Part shown: in pieces, positions 17,858 to 26,283 of the stretch | Layout: each line of letters opens with the position of its first letter | Numbering within the stretch: position 1 is the stretch's first letter | NCBI RefSeq assembly: GCF_000247995.1 | Contig: NZ_BAFE01000051.1 | Span: 1-64,000 of the forward strand | Reading direction: 5' to 3' | Length of the DNA stretch: 64,000 bases | Source: Mobilicoccus pelagius NBRC 104925 | GTDB taxonomy: Bacteria; Actinomycetota; Actinomycetes; Actinomycetales; Dermatophilaceae | Notes under the pieces: model-generated | What the model saw: the letters and a program-made list of their open reading frames with translations, nothing else | Database searches by the model: none | Told to the model about the DNA's origin: nothing | Translations under genes and position numbers: made by a program

Positions 17858-19648
17858 CTAACGGGCGACCTCGCGGTGGCCGGCGTCGAGACGACGGGTC
17901 CAGCCCTTCGCGTCGAGGTGTTCGAGGAGGGGGATGGCGACGCGGCGGGTGGTGTCGAGCGCCTTGCGGGCCTCGCTCGTCGTGAACGGCTGCGGCAGGC
18001 CCGCGAGGATGCGCATCGCCTTCGCGGGGGCGATGGGCTGGAGCAGGACGCCGTCGTCGAGACGCAGGAGACGCCCGGCGCGCACCGCGGCGGCGACCTC
18101 CCGTGGGCCGAGGCCCGCCGCGTCGAGTTCGGGCTGCTCGGGAGCGGCGAACGGCTGCGCCGCGAGTCGTGCCTCGATGCGGGCGAGTCCGGCCTCGGCG
18201 GCACCGAGGTCGGCCCGGATGCCGGGCTCGTGGACCCGCCCACCCTCGTGCGTGAGGCCCGCGGCCTCGGCGAGCGGTCCGACGAGGTCGAGACGGGGGA
18301 TCCCGGCGGCGGTGCGAGCGGCGTCGGCGGGCATCCACGGTTCGAGGGGGTGGGTGCGGGCGTAGTCGGCCGTGACGTCGCTAAGGGCCTCCTGCCAGCG
18401 TGACCACACGCGCTCGTCGACGAGCAGGTCGGCGCGGCGGACGATCCCGGCCGGAAGGGTGGTGAGGTCGTCGTCGCCGACCCCGAGGCGTCGCGCCTCC
18501 TCGACGCCGAGGTACCCGCGGGCACGGACCTCGATCGTGAGGTCGACCCCGGCGGCCCGTGCGGCGAGCTCCTCGGCACGGCGGGCCCCGGCCCCGCGAC
18601 GCCGCAGCTCGGGCGGGTCGACGTCGAGGACGAGGGCGCCGGCGACGCGGCCCGTACCCGGGTCGCGGAGGATGGCGCGATCTCCTGCGGCGAGGGGCAG
18701 CGGCTCGGCGAGCGTGAGCCGCGCGCCGTCGCTGCCCAGCGGGCGGACGCGGGCCTCATGGGCGGCGGTGCCGATGTGGAGCATGAGGTGCTCGGGGAGG
18801 TCGGCCGCCGTGCGGGCCCCCTCGGGCAGCGTGAGGCGGACGTCGAGGACGGACGTCGCGTGCCACGCCCCCGGGGTGAGCAGCGCCTGGCCGCGGTGGA
18901 GGTCCGCGGTCGCGACGCCGCGGAGGTTGACGGCGACCCGGGCGACCCCGCTCACCGCGTCGCGGGGCTGCTCGAGGGAATGGAGGCCGCGGACGGAGAC
19001 ACGGCGGCCGAGGAGGTCGAGGGTGTCGCCGACGCGGATCGTGCCCGCGGGGAGGGTGCCGGTGACGACGGTGCCGGCGCCGTTGATCGTGAACGCCCGG
19101 TCGATCCACAGCCGGACGCGGGCCGCCGGATCGGGGGCGGGGAGTGCGGCCACGAGGTCGGCGACGGCGGCGCGGAGCTCGTCCATCCCGGCGCCCGCGC
19201 GGGCGGAGACGGCGAGGGCGGCGCGCGGGGCGAGGCCCGCCTCGGAGAGTTCCGCGCGGGCCCGGGCGAGGGCGGGGGCGGGGTCGGCGAGGTCGGCGCG
19301 GGTGACGACGAGGAGCGCGTGCTCGACACCGAGGGCCGCTGCGGCGGCGAGGTGTTCGGCGCTCTGCGGCATCCACGACTCGTCGGCGGCGACGACGAAC
19401 ATCACCGCGGGCACCGGGCCGAGACCGGCGAGCATGTTGCCGATGAACCGGCGGTGCCCGGGCACGTCGACGAACGCCACGGTGCCGCCGCCCGGGAGCG
19501 TCGTCCACGCGTACCCGAGGTCGATGGTGAGCGCGCGCCGCTGCTCCTCCTCCCATCGGTCGGGCTCGATGCCGGTGAGGGCCTTGACGAGGGTCGACTT
19601 GCCGTGGTCGACGTGGCCGGCGGTGGCGACGACGGACATCGAGCTCAT
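17858..19648 (-). CDS. selB: selenocysteine-specific elongation factor SelB
   Basis: A 596-aa GTPase that delivers Sec-tRNA(Sec) to UGA codons marked by a SECIS hairpin. The N-terminal EF-Tu-like G domain shows the P-loop AGHVDHGKSTL, the switch region (RRALTIDLGYAW), DVPGH and TRAD in place of NKxD. Beta-barrel domains II/III follow, then winged-helix repeats at the C-terminus that bind the SECIS RNA (last one LPQPFTTSEARKALDTTRR). ATG 19648 is preceded by GAAGGAGA and overlaps the selA stop; a second in-frame ATG is at 19639. It forms an operon with selA and works with tRNA-Sec at 28389 and the UGA in fdhA at 41228. Confidence 0.95.
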   Translation of the reverse strand: MSSMSVVATAGHVDHGKSTLVKALTGIEPDRWEEEQRRALTIDLGYAWTTLPGGGTVAFVDVPGHRRFIGNMLAGLGPVPAVMFVVAADESWMPQSAEHLAAAAALGVEHALLVVTRADLADPAPALARARAELSEAGLAPRAALAVSARAGAGMDELRAAVADLVAALPAPDPAARVRLWIDRAFTINGAGTVVTGTLPAGTIRVGDTLDLLGRRVSVRGLHSLEQPRDAVSGVARVAVNLRGVATADLHRGQALLTPGAWHATSVLDVRLTLPEGARTAADLPEHLMLHIGTAAHEARVRPLGSDGARLTLAEPLPLAAGDRAILRDPGTGRVAGALVLDVDPPELRRRGAGARRAEELAARAAGVDLTIEVRARGYLGVEEARRLGVGDDDLTTLPAGIVRRADLLVDERVWSRWQEALSDVTADYARTHPLEPWMPADAARTAAGIPRLDLVGPLAEAAGLTHEGGRVHEPGIRADLGAAEAGLARIEARLAAQPFAAPEQPELDAAGLGPREVAAAVRAGRLLRLDDGVLLQPIAPAKAMRILAGLPQPFTTSEARKALDTTRRVAIPLLEHLDAKGWTRRLDAGHREVAR

Positions 19649-20988
19649 CGGGCGTCTCCTTCGTGGGCGACGGTGAGGATCGCGGTGAGGAGGCGTGCCT
19701 CGTCGTCGGCCTCGACACCGCGGAGGTCGACGAGGCACGCGCCGCCGGTGACCTGGGCGACGACGCCCTCGCGGCGCAGCGGCGCGCCCCAGCGGTCGGG
19801 GAGGGCGACCGCGACGCTCGGCAGGACGACCCCCGGTGCACCTCCGCCACCGACCGCGGCGTCGTGTGCGACGACCCGCCCCCCGACGCCCTGCTCGGCG
19901 AGGCGGCGCGCGAACTCCTCGGTGCGGCGCCGGAGTTCGGCGACGTCGGCGCGGAGTGCCGCGGCGGTCGGTGTCGGTCCGCCGCGGAGGGTCGCCTCGA
20001 GGGCGGCGAGGGCGAGCTTGTCGACGCGGACCGCGCGGGCGAGGGGGGACCGGCGCATCGCCTCGACGAGATCGGCCCGCCCGAGGACGAGCCCCGCCTG
20101 CGGACCGCCGAGGAGCTTGTCGCCGCTCGCGGTGACGAGGTCGGCCCCGCCGGTGAGAGCGGTGTGCGCGTCGGGTTCGTCGGGGAGGAGCGGCTCGGGG
20201 CGCAGCAGGCCGCTGCCGATGTCGGCGAGGAGCGGGACGTCGAGGCCACGCTCGGCCCGGACGTCCGCGAGCGTGCGGGACAGCTCGGGGACGTCGACGC
20301 CGTGAGTGAAGCCGTGGACGACGAAGTTGCTCGGGTGGACCTTGACGACGAGTCCGGTCCACTCGGTGACGGCACGCGAATAGTCCTGTGCCCACGTGCG
20401 ATTCGTCGTGCCGACCTCGACGATGGTCGCGCCCGTCGACTCGATGAGCTCGTGGAGGCGGAAGTTGTCGCCGATCTCGACGATCTCGCCGCGGCTCATG
20501 ACGATCTCGGGGCGACCCTGAGCGACGGCGAGGGCCGTCGTCGCGAGGACGAGTGCGGCGGCGCCGTTGTTGACGGCGAGGACGTCTCCGGCGGCGGGCA
20601 CGGCCTCGCGGAGCGCGGCGAGCGTTCCCCGTCCGCGCCGTGCTCGGGCCCCGGTGCCGAGGTCGAACTCGACGTCGACGTGCCCGGCGGCCGCGAGGAG
20701 CGCGCGGCGCGCGTCGGCGGAGAGGGCGGCCCGGCCGATGTTCGTGTGGAGGACGACACCGGTGGCGTTGACGAGGGGGTGCAGCGTCGTCGGGGTGCGG
20801 GCGGCGAGCACGGCACGCGTGGCCGACTCGACGTCCTCCGGCGTGATCCTCCCGGAGCGGGCGTCGGCCTGCGCCGTCGTCACCGCCGCCTTGACGGCGT
20901 CCACCCCGTGCACGCCGACGAGATCGCCGAGCGTGGCGAGCAAGGCGTCGGTGCGCGGGATCCGGCGTCGTGGGTCGTCGTGCGTCAT
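19645..20988 (-). CDS. selA: L-seryl-tRNA(Sec) selenium transferase
   Basis: A 447-aa PLP enzyme that converts Ser-tRNA(Sec) to Sec-tRNA(Sec) using selenophosphate made by SelD. The N-terminal helical region starts DPRRRIPRTDALLA, followed by LVNATGVVLHTNIGRAALS, a bacterial SelA hallmark, and the PLP lysine in TASGDKLLGGPQAG. The start at 20988 has GAGGAG just upstream. The gene is translationally coupled to selB by a 4-nt overlap. Length and motifs are normal, so it should be active. Confidence 0.95.
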   Translation of the reverse strand: MTHDDPRRRIPRTDALLATLGDLVGVHGVDAVKAAVTTAQADARSGRITPEDVESATRAVLAARTPTTLHPLVNATGVVLHTNIGRAALSADARRALLAAAGHVDVEFDLGTGARARRGRGTLAALREAVPAAGDVLAVNNGAAALVLATTALAVAQGRPEIVMSRGEIVEIGDNFRLHELIESTGATIVEVGTTNRTWAQDYSRAVTEWTGLVVKVHPSNFVVHGFTHGVDVPELSRTLADVRAERGLDVPLLADIGSGLLRPEPLLPDEPDAHTALTGGADLVTASGDKLLGGPQAGLVLGRADLVEAMRRSPLARAVRVDKLALAALEATLRGGPTPTAAALRADVAELRRRTEEFARRLAEQGVGGRVVAHDAAVGGGGAPGVVLPSVAVALPDRWGAPLRREGVVAQVTGGACLVDLRGVEADDEARLLTAILTVAHEGDAR

Positions 20989-21110
20989 CGTCTCCTCCTC
21001 CGCGCGGGGCGTCGTGCCCGACTGCCGGAGAGTATCGGCTCCACCTGCGCGCCCCGTGCCCGACGGGCCGCCGCGGCCGGTCATGATGGGACGGAGGAAG
21101 AGGAGGAGCC

Positions 21111-22688
21111 ATGGACGCAGGAGGCCTCTCGCCCGCCGAGCTCCCGTTCGGTGCGCGGGTCCACGCCGTGTTCACGAAGTACGACGGCAGCCCGCACTGG
21201 GAGTACGACCTCGTCGTCGTCGGCGTCGACGAGTACGGCGTGTGGGTCGGAGGTGCGCCCGGCGGCTCCATCGCCCGCCCCGGGCTCGAGTTCACCTCGG
21301 ACGCGCACTGGGTGACGCTCTACCCCCACGACGGGATGTGGGTCGCGACGTTCAACGACTCCGCGGGCACGTTCTCCTCACGCATCTATGTCGACGTGAC
21401 GACGCAGGCGACGTGGTGGCACCGCCCCGACGGGGTGCTCAGCGTCTCGGCCGTCGACCTCGACCTCGACGTCATCCGGCGGTTCTCGGGCGAGCTCTTC
21501 GTCGACGACGAGGACGAGTTCGACGAACACCGTCGCGAGATGTCCTATCCCGCCGACGTCGTCGAGGGCGCGCGTGCCGCGACCGCGTGGCTGGTCGACC
21601 GGATGGGGGAACGGGCCGAGCCGTTCGAGGACGTCGCCGAGTCCTGGCTCACGCTCTGCCGTGAGCGGGTCGCGAGCGACGAGCGGGGCCGCGCCGTCCT
21701 CACGTCGTCGGCGCACGTCGAGGACGAGCCCGTCGACGCCGGGCCGTCCTGGGTGTCGTCGTCGCAGGCCGACGAGGCCCCCGGGACCCCCGCTCGCGTC
21801 GGCGACCCGTTCGTCGCGGAGCCGTCCGCCACCCTCACCGACGAGGAGACCGCGGCGCCCGCCGACGCCCCCGTGGTCGACGGGCCCGTGTCCGAGGGGT
21901 CCGTGGCCGAGCCTGCAGCCGTGTCCTCACCCTCGCCCCCGGCGGAGGAGGATCTGCTCGCCGTGTGGTCCGACGAGGCGGGCGACGCTCCGCTCGTGGA
22001 GGTCGACGAGGACGACGAACCCGCCGTCGAGGTCGAGCGGGATGGTGGGGAGTCCTGGTCCGGGCATGGTCGGTCGGGCGGCGACCGCGGCGTCGTCGTC
22101 GCCGACGTCTCCCACGACCTCGAGGACATCGACACGACACCCGTCGACCCGTCGGAGGTGACGGGGGTCCTCCTCACGACCGAGACGGGGCGCGAGTCGC
22201 CGCTCTACTTCGACGGTCGGCCGATCGAGCCCGAGGAGCTCGATCTCTCACCGGAACTCGTCGACCACCTGCGTGACTGGTCGGACCGCTGGACCCGCGA
22301 CTTCGACCCGGTGCGCGGATGGCAGCCGCGGGCGGTCATCGCCGACTACGAGGCGCTCGGCCGGTGGCTCGGCCGCCGCGTCAAGGACGAGGTCGGCGGC
22401 CTCGCCGTGACGGTGCAGCTCGCCCACCTCGGTCGATCGAGTCTCTTTCCGATCGCGGCCGCGGAGGACCGCCCGGCGGAGGTCGTCGAGCTCGACGCGG
22501 ACGCCCCGGGGGAGCTCCCGGTGCGTGGTGACGTCGTGACGCGGGTGGGCACGGTCGGGTGCTTCACCTCCGAGGTCAACGCGCGACTGCTCGACTGGCG
22601 CGCGCTCGGTGGCGCGGACGAGGCCGAGGCCGACGAGCTGCGGCGGTTCATGTCCGACGAGCTCGGTCCGGACTACGAGGTGCGCTGA
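21111..22688 (+). CDS. DUF402-domain protein with acidic linker and an uncharacterised C-terminal domain
   Basis: A 525-aa soluble protein. Residues about 10-190 are a DUF402 domain (WVTLYPHDGMWVATFND, IYVDVTTQATW, DLDLDVIRRF), a fold found in nucleotide phosphatases and RNase-related proteins. Residues 200-350 are a low-complexity Asp/Glu/Pro/Val linker. The last ~170 residues (from about TETGRESPLYFDGRP) match the separate 249-aa protein at 9236-9985. ATG 21111 has AGGAGG 6 nt upstream. It is divergent from selA and convergent with the lacI-type gene, overlapping its end by 16 bp. No specific function can be assigned. Confidence 0.75.
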   Translation: MDAGGLSPAELPFGARVHAVFTKYDGSPHWEYDLVVVGVDEYGVWVGGAPGGSIARPGLEFTSDAHWVTLYPHDGMWVATFNDSAGTFSSRIYVDVTTQATWWHRPDGVLSVSAVDLDLDVIRRFSGELFVDDEDEFDEHRREMSYPADVVEGARAATAWLVDRMGERAEPFEDVAESWLTLCRERVASDERGRAVLTSSAHVEDEPVDAGPSWVSSSQADEAPGTPARVGDPFVAEPSATLTDEETAAPADAPVVDGPVSEGSVAEPAAVSSPSPPAEEDLLAVWSDEAGDAPLVEVDEDDEPAVEVERDGGESWSGHGRSGGDRGVVVADVSHDLEDIDTTPVDPSEVTGVLLTTETGRESPLYFDGRPIEPEELDLSPELVDHLRDWSDRWTRDFDPVRGWQPRAVIADYEALGRWLGRRVKDEVGGLAVTVQLAHLGRSSLFPIAAAEDRPAEVVELDADAPGELPVRGDVVTRVGTVGCFTSEVNARLLDWRALGGADEAEADELRRFMSDELGPDYEVR

Positions 22689-23827
22689 GCGTCACCGGGT
22701 TCGACGTCGGTGCCCGAGCCCGCCGGTCGTGACGACGTCCGCCGGGGCGCGGGACCGGTGCTCTCGCGCACGACGAGGTGCGCGGGGACGAGCGTCGTCG
22801 AGGTTGCAGTCGTCGTGGCAGCCGTCGTCGAGGCCACTGGCGGGGCGGCGCCTGCGTCCGCCGGGTCCACGCCGCCGCCCACGTCGTGGACGTCGATGCG
22901 TCGGAGGAGTTCGCGGACGAGGTTGGCGCCGACGCCGGCGAAGTCCTGGTGCACGGTCGTGAGCGGCGGCCACAGGTGCTCGGCGAGCACGTCGTCGAAC
23001 CCCACGACGGAGACCTCCTCCGGGATTCGTCGTCCCGCCTCGTGGAGGGCGCGGAGGAGCCCGGCGGCCATCTCGTCGTTGGCGGCGAACACGGCGGTGA
23101 CGGAGGGGTCGGCGGCGAGGCGGCGGCCGACCTCGTAGCCGGAGGTGGGCGTCCAGTCGCCACGGCGCAGCGCCGGGACCTCCCGGCCGGCCGCGGTGAG
23201 CATCGCCCGCCACGCCTCCTCGCGTTCGCGGGACTGGAGCGAGTCGGCCGGCCCGGCGAGCATGTGGACGGTCTCGTGGTCGAGGCCGAGGAGGTGGGCG
23301 ACGGCCGCCTGGGCGCCGCCGCGCTGGTCGAACCCGACCGCAGGGTGGACGAGGGAGCGCGAGTCGGCGACGACGACGGGCAACCGTGCGGGGACGTGCA
23401 AACGGTCGACGTCGGCCGTCTCCAACCCGAGGACGACGACGCCCGCGACCCCGCCGAGGCGGCGGAGAGCGGCGTTGAGGTGCTCGACGGTGCCGTCGGG
23501 GGCGTCGACGAGGGTCGTCGCGTACCCGTGGGCGTGGGCCGTGGCGACGACGGCGTCGACGATGCGGGCCTCACCGGTGCGGGCGACGTGGTGGACGACG
23601 ACCCCGATGAGATCGGAGCGGCCCGAGCGCAGCGCCCGGGCGGCCGCGTTGGGGGTGTACCCGAGCTTCGTCATCGCATCGAGGACCTTCTCCCGCGTCT
23701 CGGGACGCACGTTCGTCGCGTCGGCGGCGACGCGGGAGACGGTCTGCGGCGAGACCCCTGCGAGGGCGGCCACGTCACGAGCGGTGGTGCGGGACGTCCA
23801 TCCGACGCCGCCTCGACGGCCGGTCAC
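22673..23827 (-). CDS. LacI-family transcriptional regulator
   Basis: A 384-aa repressor. An N-terminal HTH (TARDVAALAGVSPQTVSRV) and hinge (YTPNAAARALRSGRSDLIGV) are followed by a periplasmic-binding-protein-like sugar sensor and a Thr/Ala-rich C-terminal stretch (about 320-350) not usual for the family. GTG 23827 overlaps the galM stop, so the regulator is co-translated with galK-galM and probably represses that operon and the divergent symporter. The inducer is presumably galactose or a galactoside, from context. The 3' end overlaps the convergent DUF402 gene. Confidence 0.87.
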   Translation of the reverse strand: MTGRRGGVGWTSRTTARDVAALAGVSPQTVSRVAADATNVRPETREKVLDAMTKLGYTPNAAARALRSGRSDLIGVVVHHVARTGEARIVDAVVATAHAHGYATTLVDAPDGTVEHLNAALRRLGGVAGVVVLGLETADVDRLHVPARLPVVVADSRSLVHPAVGFDQRGGAQAAVAHLLGLDHETVHMLAGPADSLQSREREEAWRAMLTAAGREVPALRRGDWTPTSGYEVGRRLAADPSVTAVFAANDEMAAGLLRALHEAGRRIPEEVSVVGFDDVLAEHLWPPLTTVHQDFAGVGANLVRELLRRIDVHDVGGGVDPADAGAAPPVASTTAATTTATSTTLVPAHLVVRESTGPAPRRTSSRPAGSGTDVEPGDAQRTS

Positions 23828-24816
23828 GGCTCCTCCGCGCTCGCGAGTCCGAGGTCGAAGCGGCACGTGTGCGAGGCGCCGGGGGCGAGGGTGACGAGGC
23901 GGCGGCCGGTGCGGAAGGCGTCGGCGGCGCACGTCATCGGTTCGGCGGCGAGGCCGGTGCGCTCCCACCCGTCGGGGAGCCCGTCGCCGGTGAACACCTG
24001 CCAACACGTGAACCCCTCGCGGGCGCGGATGAACGCCGTCACGCCGTCGGGTGCGGTGAGTGCGATCACCGGGTCCTTCGCCATGACGTACGTGTCGTCG
24101 AGGTGGACGTCGCGCAGCGGCCGTGTCGTGCGGAGGTCGACGACGGCCGGGACGTCGGGTATCTCCTCGACGGGCAGCAGGCGATCGTCGACGCGGATCC
24201 AGCCCGTCGCGGCGATCGTCGCGGTGCACTCGTCGAGGGTGTACCCGCCGGGGGAGAGCCACGGGTGGAACCCGGCACCGTACGGCGAGGACTCCCGGCC
24301 GGTGTTCGTCGTCGTGAGTGTCACCGTGAGGGCGTCCTCGCCGAGCTCGTACCGCAGGTGGACGTGGAGGGGGAAGGGATAGCCGACGCGGGGGACGAGG
24401 TCGAGGGTGAGGTCGACGGCCTCGTCGGTGCGGGCGGCCACCTGCCAGCGGGTGTGGCGGACGAGACCGTGGATCGCGTTGCCCCGCTCGGGCTCGGAGA
24501 GGTCGAGCTGCCGCTCGCGGCCCCCGGCGGTGTACCGGCCGTCGCGGATGCGTCCCGGCCAGGGCAGGAGGACCGCGCCGTGCGCCGCAGGGGGCAGCGA
24601 CTCCTCGTCGAACGGCACGACGACGTCGCGCTCGCCGACCCGGTAGCGACGGAGGGTACCGCCGACCCCGGTGACGACGGCTTCGCTCATGCCGCGGCGC
24701 AGCGTGATCTGCTCGCCCGTCGGCGGGGGCGTCGGCGGGGGCGTCGGCGGGGGCGTCGGCAGGGGCGTCGGCAGGGGTGCGTGCGTGGGGGTGGGGGCCG
24801 TGGGGGAGTCGTTCAT
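23824..24816 (-). CDS. galM: aldose 1-epimerase family protein
   Basis: A 330-aa mutarotase that interconverts sugar anomers. The segments GNAIHGLVRHTRW (catalytic His region), YGAGFHPWLSPGG (second His) and GLAAEPMTCAADAFRTG (with the conserved Glu) are visible. The N-terminus, before GEQITLRRG at about residue 34, is an unusual Pro-Thr repeat encoded by 12-bp DNA repeats at 24719-24778. It overlaps galK upstream and lacI downstream by 4 nt each. Context makes galactose the likely substrate. Confidence 0.87.
   Translation of the reverse strand: MNDSPTAPTPTHAPLPTPLPTPPPTPPPTPPPTGEQITLRRGMSEAVVTGVGGTLRRYRVGERDVVVPFDEESLPPAAHGAVLLPWPGRIRDGRYTAGGRERQLDLSEPERGNAIHGLVRHTRWQVAARTDEAVDLTLDLVPRVGYPFPLHVHLRYELGEDALTVTLTTTNTGRESSPYGAGFHPWLSPGGYTLDECTATIAATGWIRVDDRLLPVEEIPDVPAVVDLRTTRPLRDVHLDDTYVMAKDPVIALTAPDGVTAFIRAREGFTCWQVFTGDGLPDGWERTGLAAEPMTCAADAFRTGRRLVTLAPGASHTCRFDLGLASAEEP
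24719..24778. repeat. five tandem 12-bp repeats inside the 5' end of galM
   Basis: Three identical units GTCGGCGGGGGC are followed by two variants, GTCGGCAGGGGC and GTCGGCAGGGGT. On the coding strand they give a repeating four-residue Pro/Thr unit. Because 12 is a multiple of 3, gain or loss of units would change linker length without shifting the frame. Confidence 0.9.
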
Positions 24817-26012
24817 GCGACACGCTCCCCGGAGGCCGAGGGAACGGCGACGTGGAACGCGGGCTCACGAAGGCCCCGCTCGCGGGCCGCGGCCGTGACG
24901 GCGCCGGCGACCTGCTCGGTGAGGTCCAGCGGGACGAGGGCGATGGCGCTGCCCCCGAAGCCCCCACCGGTCATGCGGGCACCGAGCGCACCGGCCGCCC
25001 GCGCCGCCTCCACGGCGACGTCGAGCTCGACGCAACTCACCTCGTAGTCGACCCGGAGCGACTCGTGGGAGGCATCCATCGCCGTGCCCATCCGCGTCCA
25101 GTCCTGCGCGCGGGCCGCGTCGACGACCTCCCGCACGCGGGCGATCTCGGTGAGGACGTGGCGGGCCCGCCTCGCCTCCTCGCCGTCGAGACGGGCGAGG
25201 GCGGTCTGACGGCCGTTCTCGGTGTCGATGCTGTCGAGGTCGCCGAGCTGGGTGACGCCGAGTCGCGCCGCCGCCGTCTCGCACGTCGTCCGACGCCGGC
25301 CGTACTGGCCGTCGGCGAGACTGTGGTGGACCCGCGTGTCGACGACGAGGAGAGCGAGACCCGCGGCCTCGAGGTCGAGGGCGACGTGCTCGACGGAGTC
25401 GTCGCGGCAGTCGAGCAGGAGGGCGTGACCTGCCTTGGCGCGCAGGCTCGTCGCCTGGTCCATCCCTCCGGTCGGGGCGCCCGCGACCTCGTTCTCCGCC
25501 CGGACGCACAGCGCCGCGAGGCGGGCACGCGCCGCGTCGTCGTCGGTCGACTCACCGGCGAGGGACGTGAGGGCGAGTGCCACCGCGCACTCCACCGCGG
25601 CGGAGGACGAGAGGCCCGCACCCGTGGGGACGCACGAGGCGAGGGCGAGGTCGAAACCGGAGAGCTCGACGCCGTCCTCCCGCAGCGCCCACGCCGGGCC
25701 GGCGCAGTACGCGACCCAGTCGCTCACCCCGCCGGGCCGGATGTCGTCGAGCGTGCCCTCCCAGCGGTGTCCGTCGTCGAGGCCGGAGACGAGCCGCACC
25801 GTGCGGTCGCTCCGCGGCGCGATCGCGGCGAACGTGCGGTGCGGCAACGCGATCGGCAGGGCGAGCCCGCCGTTGTAGTCGGTGTGCTCCCCGACGAGGT
25901 TGACCCGCCCGGGGGAGGCCCACACCTGCTCGGGTGCGGCGTCGAACGCCGCCCGGAACGCCTCGGTCGCCCGCGACACACCGTCGGGGTCGGGCCACGC
26001 CTGCTCGCTCAT
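24813..26012 (-). CDS. galK: galactokinase
   Basis: A 399-aa GHMP kinase that phosphorylates galactose to galactose 1-phosphate. The galactokinase signature GRVNLVGEHTDYNGGLALPIA (about 36-56), the GHMP ATP-binding motif PTGAGLSSSAAVE and the C-terminal MTGGGFGGSAIAL are all present. ATG 26012 follows GAGGTACCG. First gene of galK-galM-lacI, divergent from the symporter. No galT is present in this segment, so galactose 1-phosphate must be handled by a gene elsewhere. Confidence 0.95.
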   Translation of the reverse strand: MSEQAWPDPDGVSRATEAFRAAFDAAPEQVWASPGRVNLVGEHTDYNGGLALPIALPHRTFAAIAPRSDRTVRLVSGLDDGHRWEGTLDDIRPGGVSDWVAYCAGPAWALREDGVELSGFDLALASCVPTGAGLSSSAAVECAVALALTSLAGESTDDDAARARLAALCVRAENEVAGAPTGGMDQATSLRAKAGHALLLDCRDDSVEHVALDLEAAGLALLVVDTRVHHSLADGQYGRRRTTCETAAARLGVTQLGDLDSIDTENGRQTALARLDGEEARRARHVLTEIARVREVVDAARAQDWTRMGTAMDASHESLRVDYEVSCVELDVAVEAARAAGALGARMTGGGFGGSAIALVPLDLTEQVAGAVTAAARERGLREPAFHVAVPSASGERVA

Positions 26013-26283
26013 CTCGGTACCTCTTCGTCCTCGATCGCTCCCGGAGCGGGAATGCGGCAAGAGTACCGATCCCGTGGGAAAAATGTTGACGTCACCATGA
26101 CTGTCCTTGCTGCGGCCTCGCCGGGGTCGTGCGGGGCAAGGACCAAGGTCACGACACCCTTGACAGGTCTCATGGGGGCGAGGATCATCGGCGCCAGCGC
26201 GGCAATGGTGACGCAATCATTTTCCTTCTGGTCTCCGGCCGCATCCCTCGCGGCTCTGCCGCCCGACACCACAAGGAGGTGGC
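26013..26283. promoter_or_regulatory. divergent control region galK / symporter with possible LacI operator
   Basis: A 271-bp gap with no gene. TGTTGACGTCACCA at 26084-26097 is an imperfect palindrome around a central GACGTC, like LacI-family operators in size and symmetry, and sits in an AT-richer patch with GGGAAAAATG next to it. AAGGAGG just before 26284 is the symporter ribosome site. Confidence 0.45.

Noticed and set aside
17858..21295. One 1145-codon fused SelB protein
   Set aside because: The part upstream of 19648 is the wrong frame of selA, which has its own start, ribosome site and overlap with selB.
24719..24778. Short repeats as a CRISPR array
   Set aside because: Units are 12 bp, directly adjacent, without spacers, and lie inside a coding frame.
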